A stretch of 64,000 bases of DNA from JAJZRJ01 sp040757055. GTDB taxonomy: Bacteria; Desulfobacterota; Desulfobulbia; Desulfobulbales; Desulfurivibrionaceae. The notes beneath the pieces were generated by a model that saw only the letters and a program-made list of their open reading frames with translations, searched no databases and had not been told where the DNA came from. A program made the position numbers and the translations under genes. This document shows, one piece after another, positions 7,422 through 15,086 of this stretch (positions are counted from its first letter, which is position 1; every line of letters starts with the position of its first letter). Location: contig JBFLXY010000005.1 of NCBI GenBank assembly GCA_040757055.1, positions 1 through 64,000 of the forward strand. The letters run 5' to 3'.

Positions 7422-9073
7422 CCTTCCATTCCTGCAAGCGGTTCAAAACGCAGACCCGTCTCGCGCTCTTTTTCTCCCTCCATGACGAGGGCGTTCCCCA
7501 CCAACTCAGAGACGCCGCAGACCGAGACATCCGGATTCCAGTAATTCATCAGGCTGGTCAGGGTGGCGCGGTCGATGGCGCAGACACAGGAGAGCATGTT
7601 CACCTGGTGGCGGTCGGCCACATGGCGCACCGCATTGGCGCGGGGCAGACCCGACCGCATGCGGAGTTCCATGATCTCGTCGGTGTTCAAGCCGGTGCCG
7701 GAGCCGCAGCAGAAGGTCTGCTCGCGGATGGTGTTGGCCGGCATCTCGTGGAAATTGTTGACCACGTTCTTGAGCACGTAGCGCGGCTCCTCCAGCATGC
7801 CCATGGCGCGGGCCGGGTTGCAGGAGTCGTGGTAGGTCACGATGCGGTGGTCGTTGCGCTTCGGGTCGAGCTTCAGCTTGCCGTTCTTGATGAGGTCGGC
7901 GGTGAACTCGCTGATGTGGACCATCTTGGTGGAGGCGGCATTCTCGAAGACCGTGCCGGTGATCGGCGACTTCGGCACCTCAAGGAAGTCGGCCGGGCCG
8001 TTCATGGTGTCCATGTACTGGTGGAGCACGCGCCACATGTGGCCGCACTCGCCGCCCAGGATCCACTTGACCCCCAAACGCTTGGCCTCGGCGTACATCT
8101 TGCCGTTGAGCTTCTTCATCATCTCGTTGTTGGTGAAAAGGCCGAAGTTGCCGCCTTCGGAGGCGTAGGTGGACCAGGTGTAATCAAGGCCGATGTGCTC
8201 GAAGAGGAGCAGGTAGCCCATGGCGGTGTAGATGCCGGGCTCGGCGAAGACGTCGGCCGAGGGGGTGATGAAGAGGATCTCGGCGCCCTTGCGGTTGAAG
8301 GTCGGGGTGATCCGGACCCCGGTGATCTCCTCGATGTCGTCGCAGAGATATTCGACGTTCTCCTTGAAGGTGTGGGGCTGGAGACCCATGTGGTTGCCGG
8401 TGCGGTTGGAGTTGGCCGCCGGCTCCATGATCCAGTTGATGTTGACCCCCACCAGATGCAGCAGTTCGCGGCCGATCATGGTGACCTCCGCGGTGTCGAT
8501 GCCGTAAGGGCAGAAGACCGAACAGCGGCGGCACTCGGTGCACTGGTAGAAGTACATGAACCACTCTTTGAGCACCTTGAAGGTCATGGGCCGGCCGCCG
8601 GCCATCGTCTTCAGAATCCTGCCGCCCAAGGTGAAGTCGTTGCGGTAGACCGAGCGGAGCAGCTCGGCGCGCAGCACCGGCATGTTTTTCGGGTCGCCGG
8701 TGCCGAGGAAGAAGTGGCACTTGTCGGCGCAGGCGCCGCAGCGCACGCAGCAGTCCATGAAGATCTTCAGCGAACGGAACTTGTCCAGCCGTTCCTTGAG
8801 ACCCTTCATGATGATCTCCTGCCAGTTCTCCGGCAGGTTCCAGTCGTCGCTCTCCGGATCCCACTCGCGCGGCACTCCGAAGAGGCCGGGATGGTTGGGA
8901 AAGGTCTTGGTGGTATGGTATTCAAGGATTTCTTTTTTGCCCGGATAGCAGTAGTTGCCCTCCTTGAACACGGCCTCGACATCCCACCAGTCCTGCTTGG
9001 GGATGGCGCCCGTCATCATCGACGGCGCTGCAGCCACACTTTTGCCTAACGTATCTGCCTTTGGTATAGCCAT
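7418..9073 (-). CDS. dsrK: DsrK, cytoplasmic HdrD-like iron-sulfur subunit
   Basis: A 551-residue protein related to heterodisulfide reductase subunit D. Two classical [4Fe-4S] motifs are visible (C109-x2-C112-x2-C115-x3-C119, and CTECRRCSVFCP near residue 176), followed by the C-terminal cysteine-rich CCG region. The latter contains an isolated cysteine in HDSCNPAR and a CCG pair in TFCCGSG, which would hold the special cluster acting on disulfides. DsrK is proposed to reduce or oxidise the DsrC trisulfide and to pass electrons to membrane subunit DsrM. It sits 11 bp after dsrM and overlaps dsrJ by 4 nt. Full family length; no anomalies seen. Confidence 0.96.
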   Translation of the reverse strand: MAIPKADTLGKSVAAAPSMMTGAIPKQDWWDVEAVFKEGNYCYPGKKEILEYHTTKTFPNHPGLFGVPREWDPESDDWNLPENWQEIIMKGLKERLDKFRSLKIFMDCCVRCGACADKCHFFLGTGDPKNMPVLRAELLRSVYRNDFTLGGRILKTMAGGRPMTFKVLKEWFMYFYQCTECRRCSVFCPYGIDTAEVTMIGRELLHLVGVNINWIMEPAANSNRTGNHMGLQPHTFKENVEYLCDDIEEITGVRITPTFNRKGAEILFITPSADVFAEPGIYTAMGYLLLFEHIGLDYTWSTYASEGGNFGLFTNNEMMKKLNGKMYAEAKRLGVKWILGGECGHMWRVLHQYMDTMNGPADFLEVPKSPITGTVFENAASTKMVHISEFTADLIKNGKLKLDPKRNDHRIVTYHDSCNPARAMGMLEEPRYVLKNVVNNFHEMPANTIREQTFCCGSGTGLNTDEIMELRMRSGLPRANAVRHVADRHQVNMLSCVCAIDRATLTSLMNYWNPDVSVCGVSELVGNALVMEGEKERETGLRFEPLAGMEG

Positions 9074-9084
9074 AGTCTCTATCC

Positions 9085-10110
9085 TTACTCAGCTGATTTT
9101 TCCTGCGCGGCAGGCATCTCTTTTTCGACCGGCAGACCCGCATCCACCATGAACTCACGGAACTCGTCCTCATAGCCCGCATAGGAATGGGGCTTGATGG
9201 TGGGATCGTTCCAGGGGTTGATATGGCGTACCATCCGGCTGTTGTTGGCCATGTTCCGGGTGGGGCTCATGAAGACGCCGCCCATGTGCATCAGCTTGCT
9301 GAACGGGAAGTAGACCATCAGCGAGCAGACCAGGAAAAGGTGGACGAAGAAGAGCGTGCCGATCTGATCGCTCATCACCGGCGCGAAGGTGACGAGCCCC
9401 AGGGTCAGCTGCTTGATGGCGACCACGTCCACCCGCAGGAAGTAGCGCATCAGGATGCCGGTGAGGCCGATGCCGAAGATGAGGAAGAGCGGGAAGTAGT
9501 CGGCCGGCAGCGAGATGTAGCGGATGTTGTTGAGCAGGACCCGGCGCAGGAAGAGGAAAGTGATGGCGCCCATGAAGATGAGGTCGCTCTGGTAGAGCAC
9601 CGGCGCGCCCACCTGGAAGAGGCCGTCGAAGAACTCCAGGTTGTGGACAAAGGGCACGATGGGGTCGGTGAAGAGGCGCAGGTGGCGCAGCACGATCACC
9701 AGGAAGGTGTAGTGGAAGAGCAGGGCAAAGAGCCACAGCCACTTGCTGGAGCCGTAGATGAGCCGGGGCCCCTGCTGCACCTCCGCCTGGGTGTTGCGGA
9801 AGAGCGACCGGAAGAGCAGGACCTCCAGCACCATGCGGCCTACCACCCCGGCCTTGGTGGAGGGGCAATCCAGCGTGTTCTGCTGGATCCAGGGCAGGGA
9901 GTTGGCCTGACCGCAGGTGGTCGGAATGCGGAACGGCACCGGCGACTTGGCCCAGTGAACGATCCTCTGGACAAAGCCCCCCAGAAAGATGGCGAACGCC
10001 ACATAGGGAAGCACTATCCCGAGCAGGCTCTGCCCGCCAGGCACCTGCGCCGCCACCAGCGCAATCACCACCAGCGCCAAGACTGCGATTAAGGCTTTCA
10101 GTACTCTCAT
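9085..10110 (-). CDS. dsrM: DsrM, NarI-like membrane cytochrome b subunit
   Basis: A 341-residue integral membrane protein of the NarI/HdrE class. It has an N-terminal hydrophobic pair (residues 5-55), three to four further spans between about 120 and 265, and a soluble C-terminal tail (NPWNDPTIKPHSYAGYEDEF). Histidines in the spans (for example LLFHYTFLVIVLRHLR near 150 and FVHLFLVCSLMVYFP near 250) are candidate b-heme ligands. It should form the DsrMK quinone-interacting core. It follows the RsbRD_N gene by 11 bp and leads dsrK. Confidence 0.95.
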   Translation of the reverse strand: MRVLKALIAVLALVVIALVAAQVPGGQSLLGIVLPYVAFAIFLGGFVQRIVHWAKSPVPFRIPTTCGQANSLPWIQQNTLDCPSTKAGVVGRMVLEVLLFRSLFRNTQAEVQQGPRLIYGSSKWLWLFALLFHYTFLVIVLRHLRLFTDPIVPFVHNLEFFDGLFQVGAPVLYQSDLIFMGAITFLFLRRVLLNNIRYISLPADYFPLFLIFGIGLTGILMRYFLRVDVVAIKQLTLGLVTFAPVMSDQIGTLFFVHLFLVCSLMVYFPFSKLMHMGGVFMSPTRNMANNSRMVRHINPWNDPTIKPHSYAGYEDEFREFMVDAGLPVEKEMPAAQEKSAE

Positions 10111-10121
10111 TGACCGTTACC

Positions 10122-10691
10122 TCACTTCGTGTTGTGGATATGAATAGGTTGCAACTCTGCCTTGTGCGTATCCTGTCCGCGCAGCCGGGCCGAGGGGCAG
10201 CCGGACGCGACCACATGATGGTTGCGGCTCCTGATCTCCTGGACCCGCGTCTGGAAGAGCCGTTCCCGGCAGGCCATGTAGAGGTCGAAGACCATGCCGG
10301 CCACCAGGTCGAGGCGTTCCTCCAGTTCCTGCCATTGGGCAACCGACACCGCCGGGGCGTCCTTGGCGCTGCAGGCCGCGCGCACGACCTTCTTCAATGC
10401 GTGAATCAAGCCCACCGCCGCGGACGGGGCAAAATCCTGGACGGCGCGGATCTTGACAAACTCTTCCAGCGCCGGCGCGACCTGGGTCAGGTCCGGGGTG
10501 GGGCTGACGAAAAGCAGGTCGTAAAGGCGGGTCAGGGCCTGTTCGGTGTTGTAGCCGATGGGATTGGCGAAGCGGTCCTGCTCGCGCTTGAAGATGCGCG
10601 CCGCGTCCGTGGGATAGGTATCCAGCACCGCGCTGATCCAGCGCGGCAGGATTTCCCCCTTTTCTTCTGCCAGAAATTCATGGAGTTGCAT
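10122..10691 (-). CDS. RsbRD N-terminal-domain protein heading the dsr operon
   Basis: A 189-residue soluble protein. The sequence from residue 1 to about 145 (LHEFLAEEKGEILPRWISAVL..., GYNTEQALTRLYDLL, FVKIRAVQDFAPSAAVGLIHALK) matches the RsbRD_N helical sensor domain seen at the N-terminus of some stressosome and histidine-kinase proteins. Here it stands alone with a basic tail and no kinase or STAS domain. Genes of this kind are often found in front of dsrM in Desulfobacterota, so a role in regulating or assembling the complex is plausible but unproven. The ATG at 10691 has a GGGAAGGGG site; the in-frame start at 10751 lies inside the predicted operator. Confidence 0.8.
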   Translation of the reverse strand: MQLHEFLAEEKGEILPRWISAVLDTYPTDAARIFKREQDRFANPIGYNTEQALTRLYDLLFVSPTPDLTQVAPALEEFVKIRAVQDFAPSAAVGLIHALKKVVRAACSAKDAPAVSVAQWQELEERLDLVAGMVFDLYMACRERLFQTRVQEIRSRNHHVVASGCPSARLRGQDTHKAELQPIHIHNTK

Positions 10692-10737
10692 CGGATGCCC
10701 CTTCCCTGCTGGCCGTTCCCGCCCGAGGAGACGACCA

Positions 10738-10757
10738 TTCTGAATGGCCATTCAGAA
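10738..10757. promoter_or_regulatory. Perfect 20-bp palindrome at the dsr operon start (candidate operator)
   Basis: TTCTGAATGGCCATTCAGAA is fully self-complementary. It covers about +6 to +25 relative to the start point predicted from the promoter beside it. A protein operator or an RNA hairpin at the very 5' end of the transcript are both possible. Confidence 0.6.
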
Positions 10758-10769
10758 CATTGGAGAGCA

Positions 10770-10798
10770 TACCTAGCATGTTTGCCAAGAGATTTCAA
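10770..10798 (-). promoter_or_regulatory. Predicted sigma-70-type promoter of the dsr operon
   Basis: On the minus strand TTGAAA (10793-10798) is separated by 17 bp from TAGGTA (10770-10775). The leader to the RsbRD_N start would be about 70 nt. No sigma-54 GG/GC spacing fits this region. Confidence 0.5.
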
Positions 10799-10865
10799 TA
10801 CAAAAAAGAGACGGGGAAGGGGCCGCGGAGGCCGGCCTGCGGCTTCGGGCACCCGGCAGGGCGGG

Positions 10866-11297
10866 TCAGGAAACCGTGTCGATGAGCAGGCCCGCCTCCT
10901 CTTCCAGGTTGCGGAGCAGGAGGGGAAGGTCGTCGGGGGCGATTTCGAAGTCCCGCACCACGGTGCAGGATTCATTGCCGGTGCAATCGTAGACATCCAC
11001 GCTGAATCCCTCGTCGGTGCGCACCAGCACCAGATGGAGCATGATCCGGTGGTCCTCCAGACTGGTATTGACCCGTTCCATCAGCAGCCGCACCGCCTCG
11101 GCCTCGTCCGGCGACAGGGAAGTGGCCCGGCGGCCGGCCTGATGGCCGCCCGTGCCGCGCCGGCGGTTCCACTCGCGCTTGAAGGCACCGATGCGGGCGA
11201 TGGGCGCAGTGCCGTCCACCGCCTCGACCCTGCGGTCGGCGCGGTACGGGTCCACCGGCACCACGCGCGGGAATTTGATTTCGTCCGAAATGACCAT
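10866..11297 (-). CDS. Hypothetical protein with FlaG-like C-terminus
   Basis: A 143-residue protein. The N-terminal third is basic and low in hydrophobics (AFKREWNRRRGTGG...). The C-terminal part (from about residue 68) predicts a helix (DEAEAVRLLMERVNTSLED), two strands (IMLHLVLVRTDEGFSVDVYDC) and an ending ...LPLLLRNLEEEAGLLIDTVS, a layout resembling FlaG proteins. No flagellar genes are nearby, so a flagellar role is unsupported. The start at 11297 has a GGGGGAG site. It is the last gene of a leftward group after the MBL and HDOD genes. Confidence 0.55.
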   Translation of the reverse strand: MVISDEIKFPRVVPVDPYRADRRVEAVDGTAPIARIGAFKREWNRRRGTGGHQAGRRATSLSPDEAEAVRLLMERVNTSLEDHRIMLHLVLVRTDEGFSVDVYDCTGNESCTVVRDFEIAPDDLPLLLRNLEEEAGLLIDTVS

Positions 11298-11402
11298 GCG
11301 CTCCCCCAAGTCGCCTGTCTTATCCTGCTCATCGACAGCAGCCCCCGGCGGCTTCAACCTTTTTTGCCGGTGGCGGGAAGACGGTGGCTGAGCCCGGCCC
11401 GG

Positions 11403-12326
11403 TTAGAGCTCGACTTCCATGCCCTCCCGGGCAAAGAAGATCTCCGGCCTGCTGCCGGTCGGGGTACAGTAGCGGCTGGCCAGCTCGTCGAGCTGGTCGT
11501 CGGTGCGGAGCGGGTCGTGGTGGAAGAGGGCCATGCGCCTGACCCCGGCCCGAGAGGCCGCGGCCACAGCATGTTCCATGGAGGAGTGGCCCCAGCCGAG
11601 CTTCGAGGCGTGGTACTCGGCCTCGGTGTACTGGGTGTCGTGGATCAGCAGATCGGCCCCGGCGAAGAATTTTTCCAGCAGGCCGTTCTGCTCTTCAGCC
11701 ACCAGATCGCCCTCGTGGGCCATGGCCTCATCATAGGCGGGATCATTGGGGTCGGTGCAGAAAAGGTTGCGGTAGGGCTCGGTGTCGTAGGCGGTGCAGA
11801 GCACCTTGCCCCCGAATTCGAAGCGGTAGCCGAGACAGAGGATGGGGTGATTGAGATACTTGGTGGTAAGGCGGATGCCGCCGCCCAGGTCGCGCTGCCC
11901 TTCCTTGAGGTCGATGTACTTGATCTGGGCCGCCAGTTCCGCATCGCGCACCGGGAAATAGCGGTAGGTGAGCTGGCCGCCCACCACGCGGTCGAGTCCC
12001 TCGCCCTCGTAGCTGACCGGACCGTACACCGTGAGGCTGGTGGTGGGCAGATAGATCGGCACGAAGAAGGGGAACCCCATGATGTGGTCCCAGTGGGTGT
12101 GGGTGAGGAAGAGTTCGGTTCGGATCGCCCCCTTCCCGAGATCGTTGGCCATCATGAAGTTGCCCAGTTCGCGGATGCCGGAACCGGCATCGATGATGAT
12201 CAGGCGGTTGTCGAGGTCCGGAAATCGCAGCTCAAGACACGGGGTATTGCCGCCGTAGCGGACCGTGGCCGGACCGGGACAGGGAATGGAGCCGCGTACC
12301 CCCCAGAATTTGACCCGCATGCTCAC
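11403..12326 (-). CDS. MBL-fold metallohydrolase
   Basis: A 307-residue metallo-beta-lactamase-fold protein. The metal motif HTHWDHIMG (residues about 95-103) gives the HxHxDH signature, and later ligands are a His in YLNHPILCLGY, an Asp in LIHDTQYTEAEY and a C-terminal histidine in ALFHHDP. The opening MRVKFWGVRGSIPCPGP is typical of a subgroup related to cyclic-nucleotide phosphodiesterases and RNase Z. The gene starts with GTG overlapping the HDOD stop by 4 nt, so the two are co-translated, which suggests a signalling hydrolase. The substrate is unknown. Confidence 0.8.
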   Translation of the reverse strand: MSMRVKFWGVRGSIPCPGPATVRYGGNTPCLELRFPDLDNRLIIIDAGSGIRELGNFMMANDLGKGAIRTELFLTHTHWDHIMGFPFFVPIYLPTTSLTVYGPVSYEGEGLDRVVGGQLTYRYFPVRDAELAAQIKYIDLKEGQRDLGGGIRLTTKYLNHPILCLGYRFEFGGKVLCTAYDTEPYRNLFCTDPNDPAYDEAMAHEGDLVAEEQNGLLEKFFAGADLLIHDTQYTEAEYHASKLGWGHSSMEHAVAAASRAGVRRMALFHHDPLRTDDQLDELASRYCTPTGSRPEIFFAREGMEVEL

Positions 12327-13219
12327 TGCGCCTCCTTGGCCACCTTCAAAAAGACCTGGGCCTTGTCGATTTCCTGCCGCACCGTCTGCTCCATCTCCGC
12401 CAGCTGACCCCAGCCGATGCCGATGGCCGTTGCAAGCTGATCCGCCTGGCGCTTGTCGGGGAAACGATCCCCGGCCGAGCCGATCCGGCTCAGATTGGCG
12501 TAGGCATTGGCCAGGGCCGCAATGCGCACCAGCCCGCGGCTTTCCTCAGGAGCCTCCTCCGGCTCATGATGGTGGGCGAGCAGCGCCACCAGGTTTCCGC
12601 TGAGCTGCCACTTTTCGCCGATCATCCGGCCCACCTGGCCATGATCGATGCCCATCAGGATCATCTCGGCGCGGCAAAGGGTCTTCTGTTCCAGGATCGC
12701 CAGTTCCTGGGCCTGGCGGTATTCCTGGGTAAAGCAGTTGTTGAGCGGGATCTTGCCCAGGTCGTGGAGCAGGCCGGCCACGAAATACTCTTCCCGCTGG
12801 TCGCGGGGCACCTTGGTTTCAGCCGCCAGCATCTTGGCGGTCACCCCGACGCAGAGCGAATGGGTCCAGAAATCGTCCATGGCCAGCGACTGGAAGGAAT
12901 CCTCGCGGCCGACGGTGCCGAGGATGGCGGTGCTCAGAGCCAGGTTCTTCACGGTGTTGAGGCCGAGCATGATGATGGCGCGGGTGAGCGAACTGACCTG
13001 GTTGGGAAGGGAGTAGTAGGCGGAGTTGATGAGTTTCAATACCTGGCCGGTGAGCACGGGGTCGAGGGAAATGACCCGGTTGAGGTCGTTGGGCGAGGTA
13101 TCGGGGCGATTGCAGATCTCCAGCACCTTGGTCACGGTGGTGGAAAGGCTCGGCATCCGGTCGATGTGTTTCTGGATGCGCTTGGCGAGCTGCTCGCTGA
13201 TCACGGGCGCTTCATTCAT
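12323..13219 (-). CDS. HDOD-domain signalling protein
   Basis: A 298-residue protein with a near complete HDOD domain (about residues 17-215), a degenerate relative of HD hydrolases. Typical parts are LPNQVSSLTRAIIMLGL and FVAGLLHDLGKIPL, where an HD pair is still present, and a later DHGQVGRMIGEKW. HDOD proteins act in signal transduction, often near chemoreceptors or diguanylate cyclases. The C-terminal 80 residues are helical. It is translationally coupled to the MBL hydrolase. Confidence 0.85.
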   Translation of the reverse strand: MNEAPVISEQLAKRIQKHIDRMPSLSTTVTKVLEICNRPDTSPNDLNRVISLDPVLTGQVLKLINSAYYSLPNQVSSLTRAIIMLGLNTVKNLALSTAILGTVGREDSFQSLAMDDFWTHSLCVGVTAKMLAAETKVPRDQREEYFVAGLLHDLGKIPLNNCFTQEYRQAQELAILEQKTLCRAEMILMGIDHGQVGRMIGEKWQLSGNLVALLAHHHEPEEAPEESRGLVRIAALANAYANLSRIGSAGDRFPDKRQADQLATAIGIGWGQLAEMEQTVRQEIDKAQVFLKVAKEAQ

Positions 13220-13287
13220 GCAGGGGCGGCCTTTGCTGAATTTTCCCCATCATACCTGAGGGGCATGGCAGGGTCAAGCGAGGTCGC

Positions 13288-13476
13288 TCAGCACTGGTGC
13301 TTTCTCAGGAAGTCCTGCACCACCTCGTCCATGATCTCCAGTTGGGTTCGGCCGGTTTCGTGGATGAGGATCCACATGCAACGCTGGAAGGCGCGGTAGA
13401 GGTCCGGACGCACCCGCAACTGCAGCACCTCGGTTTCCAGGTTTCCGGCCGGCGGACCGCCCTTGGGAGTCTCCAT
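13288..13476 (-). CDS. Small protein of unknown function coupled to hisA
   Basis: A 62-residue protein starting 4 bp after the hisA stop. After a short Gly/Pro lead it has one strand-like segment (EVLQLRVRPDLYRAF) and two amphipathic helices (RCMWILIHETGRTQ, LEIMDEVVQDFL). The size and strand-helix-helix order recall ribbon-helix-helix DNA-binding proteins, but no family is recognised with certainty. It contains two Cys residues, one at the extreme C-terminus. Confidence 0.55.
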   Translation of the reverse strand: METPKGGPPAGNLETEVLQLRVRPDLYRAFQRCMWILIHETGRTQLEIMDEVVQDFLRKHQC

Positions 13477-13480
13477 CGGC

Positions 13481-14251
13481 TCAGCACCCCTCGCTGCGGT
13501 TGAAGGCCACGGCCTCGGCATAGGTGATGGTGCTGCCGCCAAAGATGTCCAGCGCGCTGCCGATGGTGGCGTCGAGCCGGTTCGCGCCCAGTTCCTTGAT
13601 CCGGTAAAGGTCCGCAACGGTCCGCACCCCGCCGGCATAGGTGGCGGGAATCGGCGCATGGCGGCCCAGGAGGGCGGTGATGTCCTCGGCGATTCCGGCG
13701 CACTGCCCTTCCACGTCCACGGCATGAACCAGGAACTCGGCGCAGAAGGAGGCGAAATAGGCAAGCGATTCGGCGTCCACCACCACCTCGGTGAACTTCT
13801 GCCAGCGGTCGGTCACCACGTGGTAATGTTCACCCCGCTTGCGGCAACTGAGATCGACCACCAGCCGCTCCCTGCCGATGGCGGCCACAAGTTCCCGCAA
13901 CCGCTCCTCGTAGATGCGGCCGTCCTTGAAGACATAGGAGGTGACGATCACGGCGGCAGCCCCCTGGTCAAGCCAGTAGGCCGCATTTTCCGTGGTGATG
14001 CCGCCGCCGATCTGGAGCCCGCCGGGAAAGGCATTGAGGGCCTCCTTTGCCGCCGACTCGTTGCCCGGCCCCAGCATTATGACATGGCCGCCATAGAGGC
14101 GGTCGCGCTGGTACATGGCCGCATAGTAGGAAGGCGGCTGGTCGGCAACGAAGTTGGTCGTGAGGGCGCTGGCGTCGCTGTCCGACAGGGTGGAGCCTAC
14201 GATCTGCTTCACCGTGCCGCCGTGGAGGTCGATGCATGGCCGGAATTTCAT
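13481..14251 (-). CDS. hisA: HisA, eukaryotic (HIS6) type ProFAR isomerase
   Basis: A 256-residue TIM-barrel enzyme of histidine synthesis that converts ProFAR to PRFAR. It does not look like ordinary bacterial HisA. The opening FRPCIDLHGGTVKQIVG, the segment VIMLGPGNESAAKEAL, VVDLSCRKR and the final SALDIFGG match the fungal/plant HIS6 branch. The barrel-end phosphate sites and the catalytic aspartate near the N-terminus (CIDLHGG) are kept. No other his gene is nearby. A transfer event or an old bacterial lineage of this branch could explain it. Confidence 0.88.
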   Translation of the reverse strand: MKFRPCIDLHGGTVKQIVGSTLSDSDASALTTNFVADQPPSYYAAMYQRDRLYGGHVIMLGPGNESAAKEALNAFPGGLQIGGGITTENAAYWLDQGAAAVIVTSYVFKDGRIYEERLRELVAAIGRERLVVDLSCRKRGEHYHVVTDRWQKFTEVVVDAESLAYFASFCAEFLVHAVDVEGQCAGIAEDITALLGRHAPIPATYAGGVRTVADLYRIKELGANRLDATIGSALDIFGGSTITYAEAVAFNRSEGC

Positions 14252-14282
14252 GGGATTCTTTCCCCCGCTCCTGGTTCACGCC

Positions 14283-14319
14283 ACAAAAAAAGGTGGATGG
14301 CGCGTGCGCCATCCACCTT
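14283..14319 (-). terminator. Terminator of the fusA-ATPase operon
   Basis: A 14-bp stem (14290-14303 with 14306-14319) followed on the minus strand by a run of seven T. It lies 45 bp after the ATPase stop and also separates it from hisA. Confidence 0.9.
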
Positions 14320-14364
14320 ATTGTACCCTTTTTCCACTGCGCCCGCAAAGGCGGGAAGAGGGAA

Positions 14365-15075
14365 TCAGCACCCTTCCTTGATCATGAAGGTGATGGGATC
14401 GAGCTTCAGCACCTTGCCGCACTTGGAAACGCCGGTGGTATCCTTGACGATGTTGAGGTCGATACACTCGCTCTTGGGCGCCGGCTGGAGCACGATCACC
14501 GTATCGAACAGGTCTTCCACCTCGTGACAGGGGGCGGGCACGCCGGAATTGCTCACCCGCTGGTCATCCCGATGGCTCAACGCCGAGAACCAGACCTGAA
14601 GGTCCATGGCCCTGCCCATCTCCTTGAGGTCGGCGAGGAACTGCTGATCGGCGCAGGCGAGGTCGTAGCCATCGATCACCAAGCAGCTCGGCCGGATGAC
14701 GTTCTGGTAGACCAGGTCGTTCATCCGCTCCTCAAGCTTGGCCCGGCTCAGCTTGGACTCCTTGAAGGTCATGATCATGCGGTTGTGCATGATCTCGTCG
14801 TAGACCTCGTAGGGGTTGTCGAGCTTGCAGCCGGCGGCGATGTCCTTGAACATGTCGTCGTACCAGATCCTGGTCTTTTCCAGGCTCTGGCCCACGCTCA
14901 CATGGATCACCTGCTTGCCATTGAGCAGGCTGTCCAGGGCGATCTGCACCAGGATGGCGGTCTTGCCCAGGCCCGCCCGGGAAATCACCAGCCCCATGCG
15001 GGAGGAAACGTTGCTCTCCGTGCAGACGTTGAGGTGACGGATCGGATTCTTCTCGATGAGTTCCTTCTTCAGCAT
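14365..15075 (-). CDS. RecA/KaiC-like ATPase of unknown function
   Basis: A 236-residue P-loop protein. Walker A is SRAGLGKTA at about residues 32-40 and a Walker B strand is SCLVIDGYD near 130. It lacks the second KaiC repeat and any obvious extra domain. The gene is 11 bp downstream of fusA and is closed by a terminator, so it is expressed with elongation factor G. It may sense energy state or act on translation or nucleic acids; nothing in the sequence decides this. Confidence 0.65.
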   Translation of the reverse strand: MLKKELIEKNPIRHLNVCTESNVSSRMGLVISRAGLGKTAILVQIALDSLLNGKQVIHVSVGQSLEKTRIWYDDMFKDIAAGCKLDNPYEVYDEIMHNRMIMTFKESKLSRAKLEERMNDLVYQNVIRPSCLVIDGYDLACADQQFLADLKEMGRAMDLQVWFSALSHRDDQRVSNSGVPAPCHEVEDLFDTVIVLQPAPKSECIDLNIVKDTTGVSKCGKVLKLDPITFMIKEGC

Positions 15076-15086
15076 GGCGTCACCTC

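Noticed and set aside
13477..13764. Longer frame in front of the 62-residue protein
   Set aside because: It lies wholly within hisA out of frame; the short version begins right after the hisA stop.
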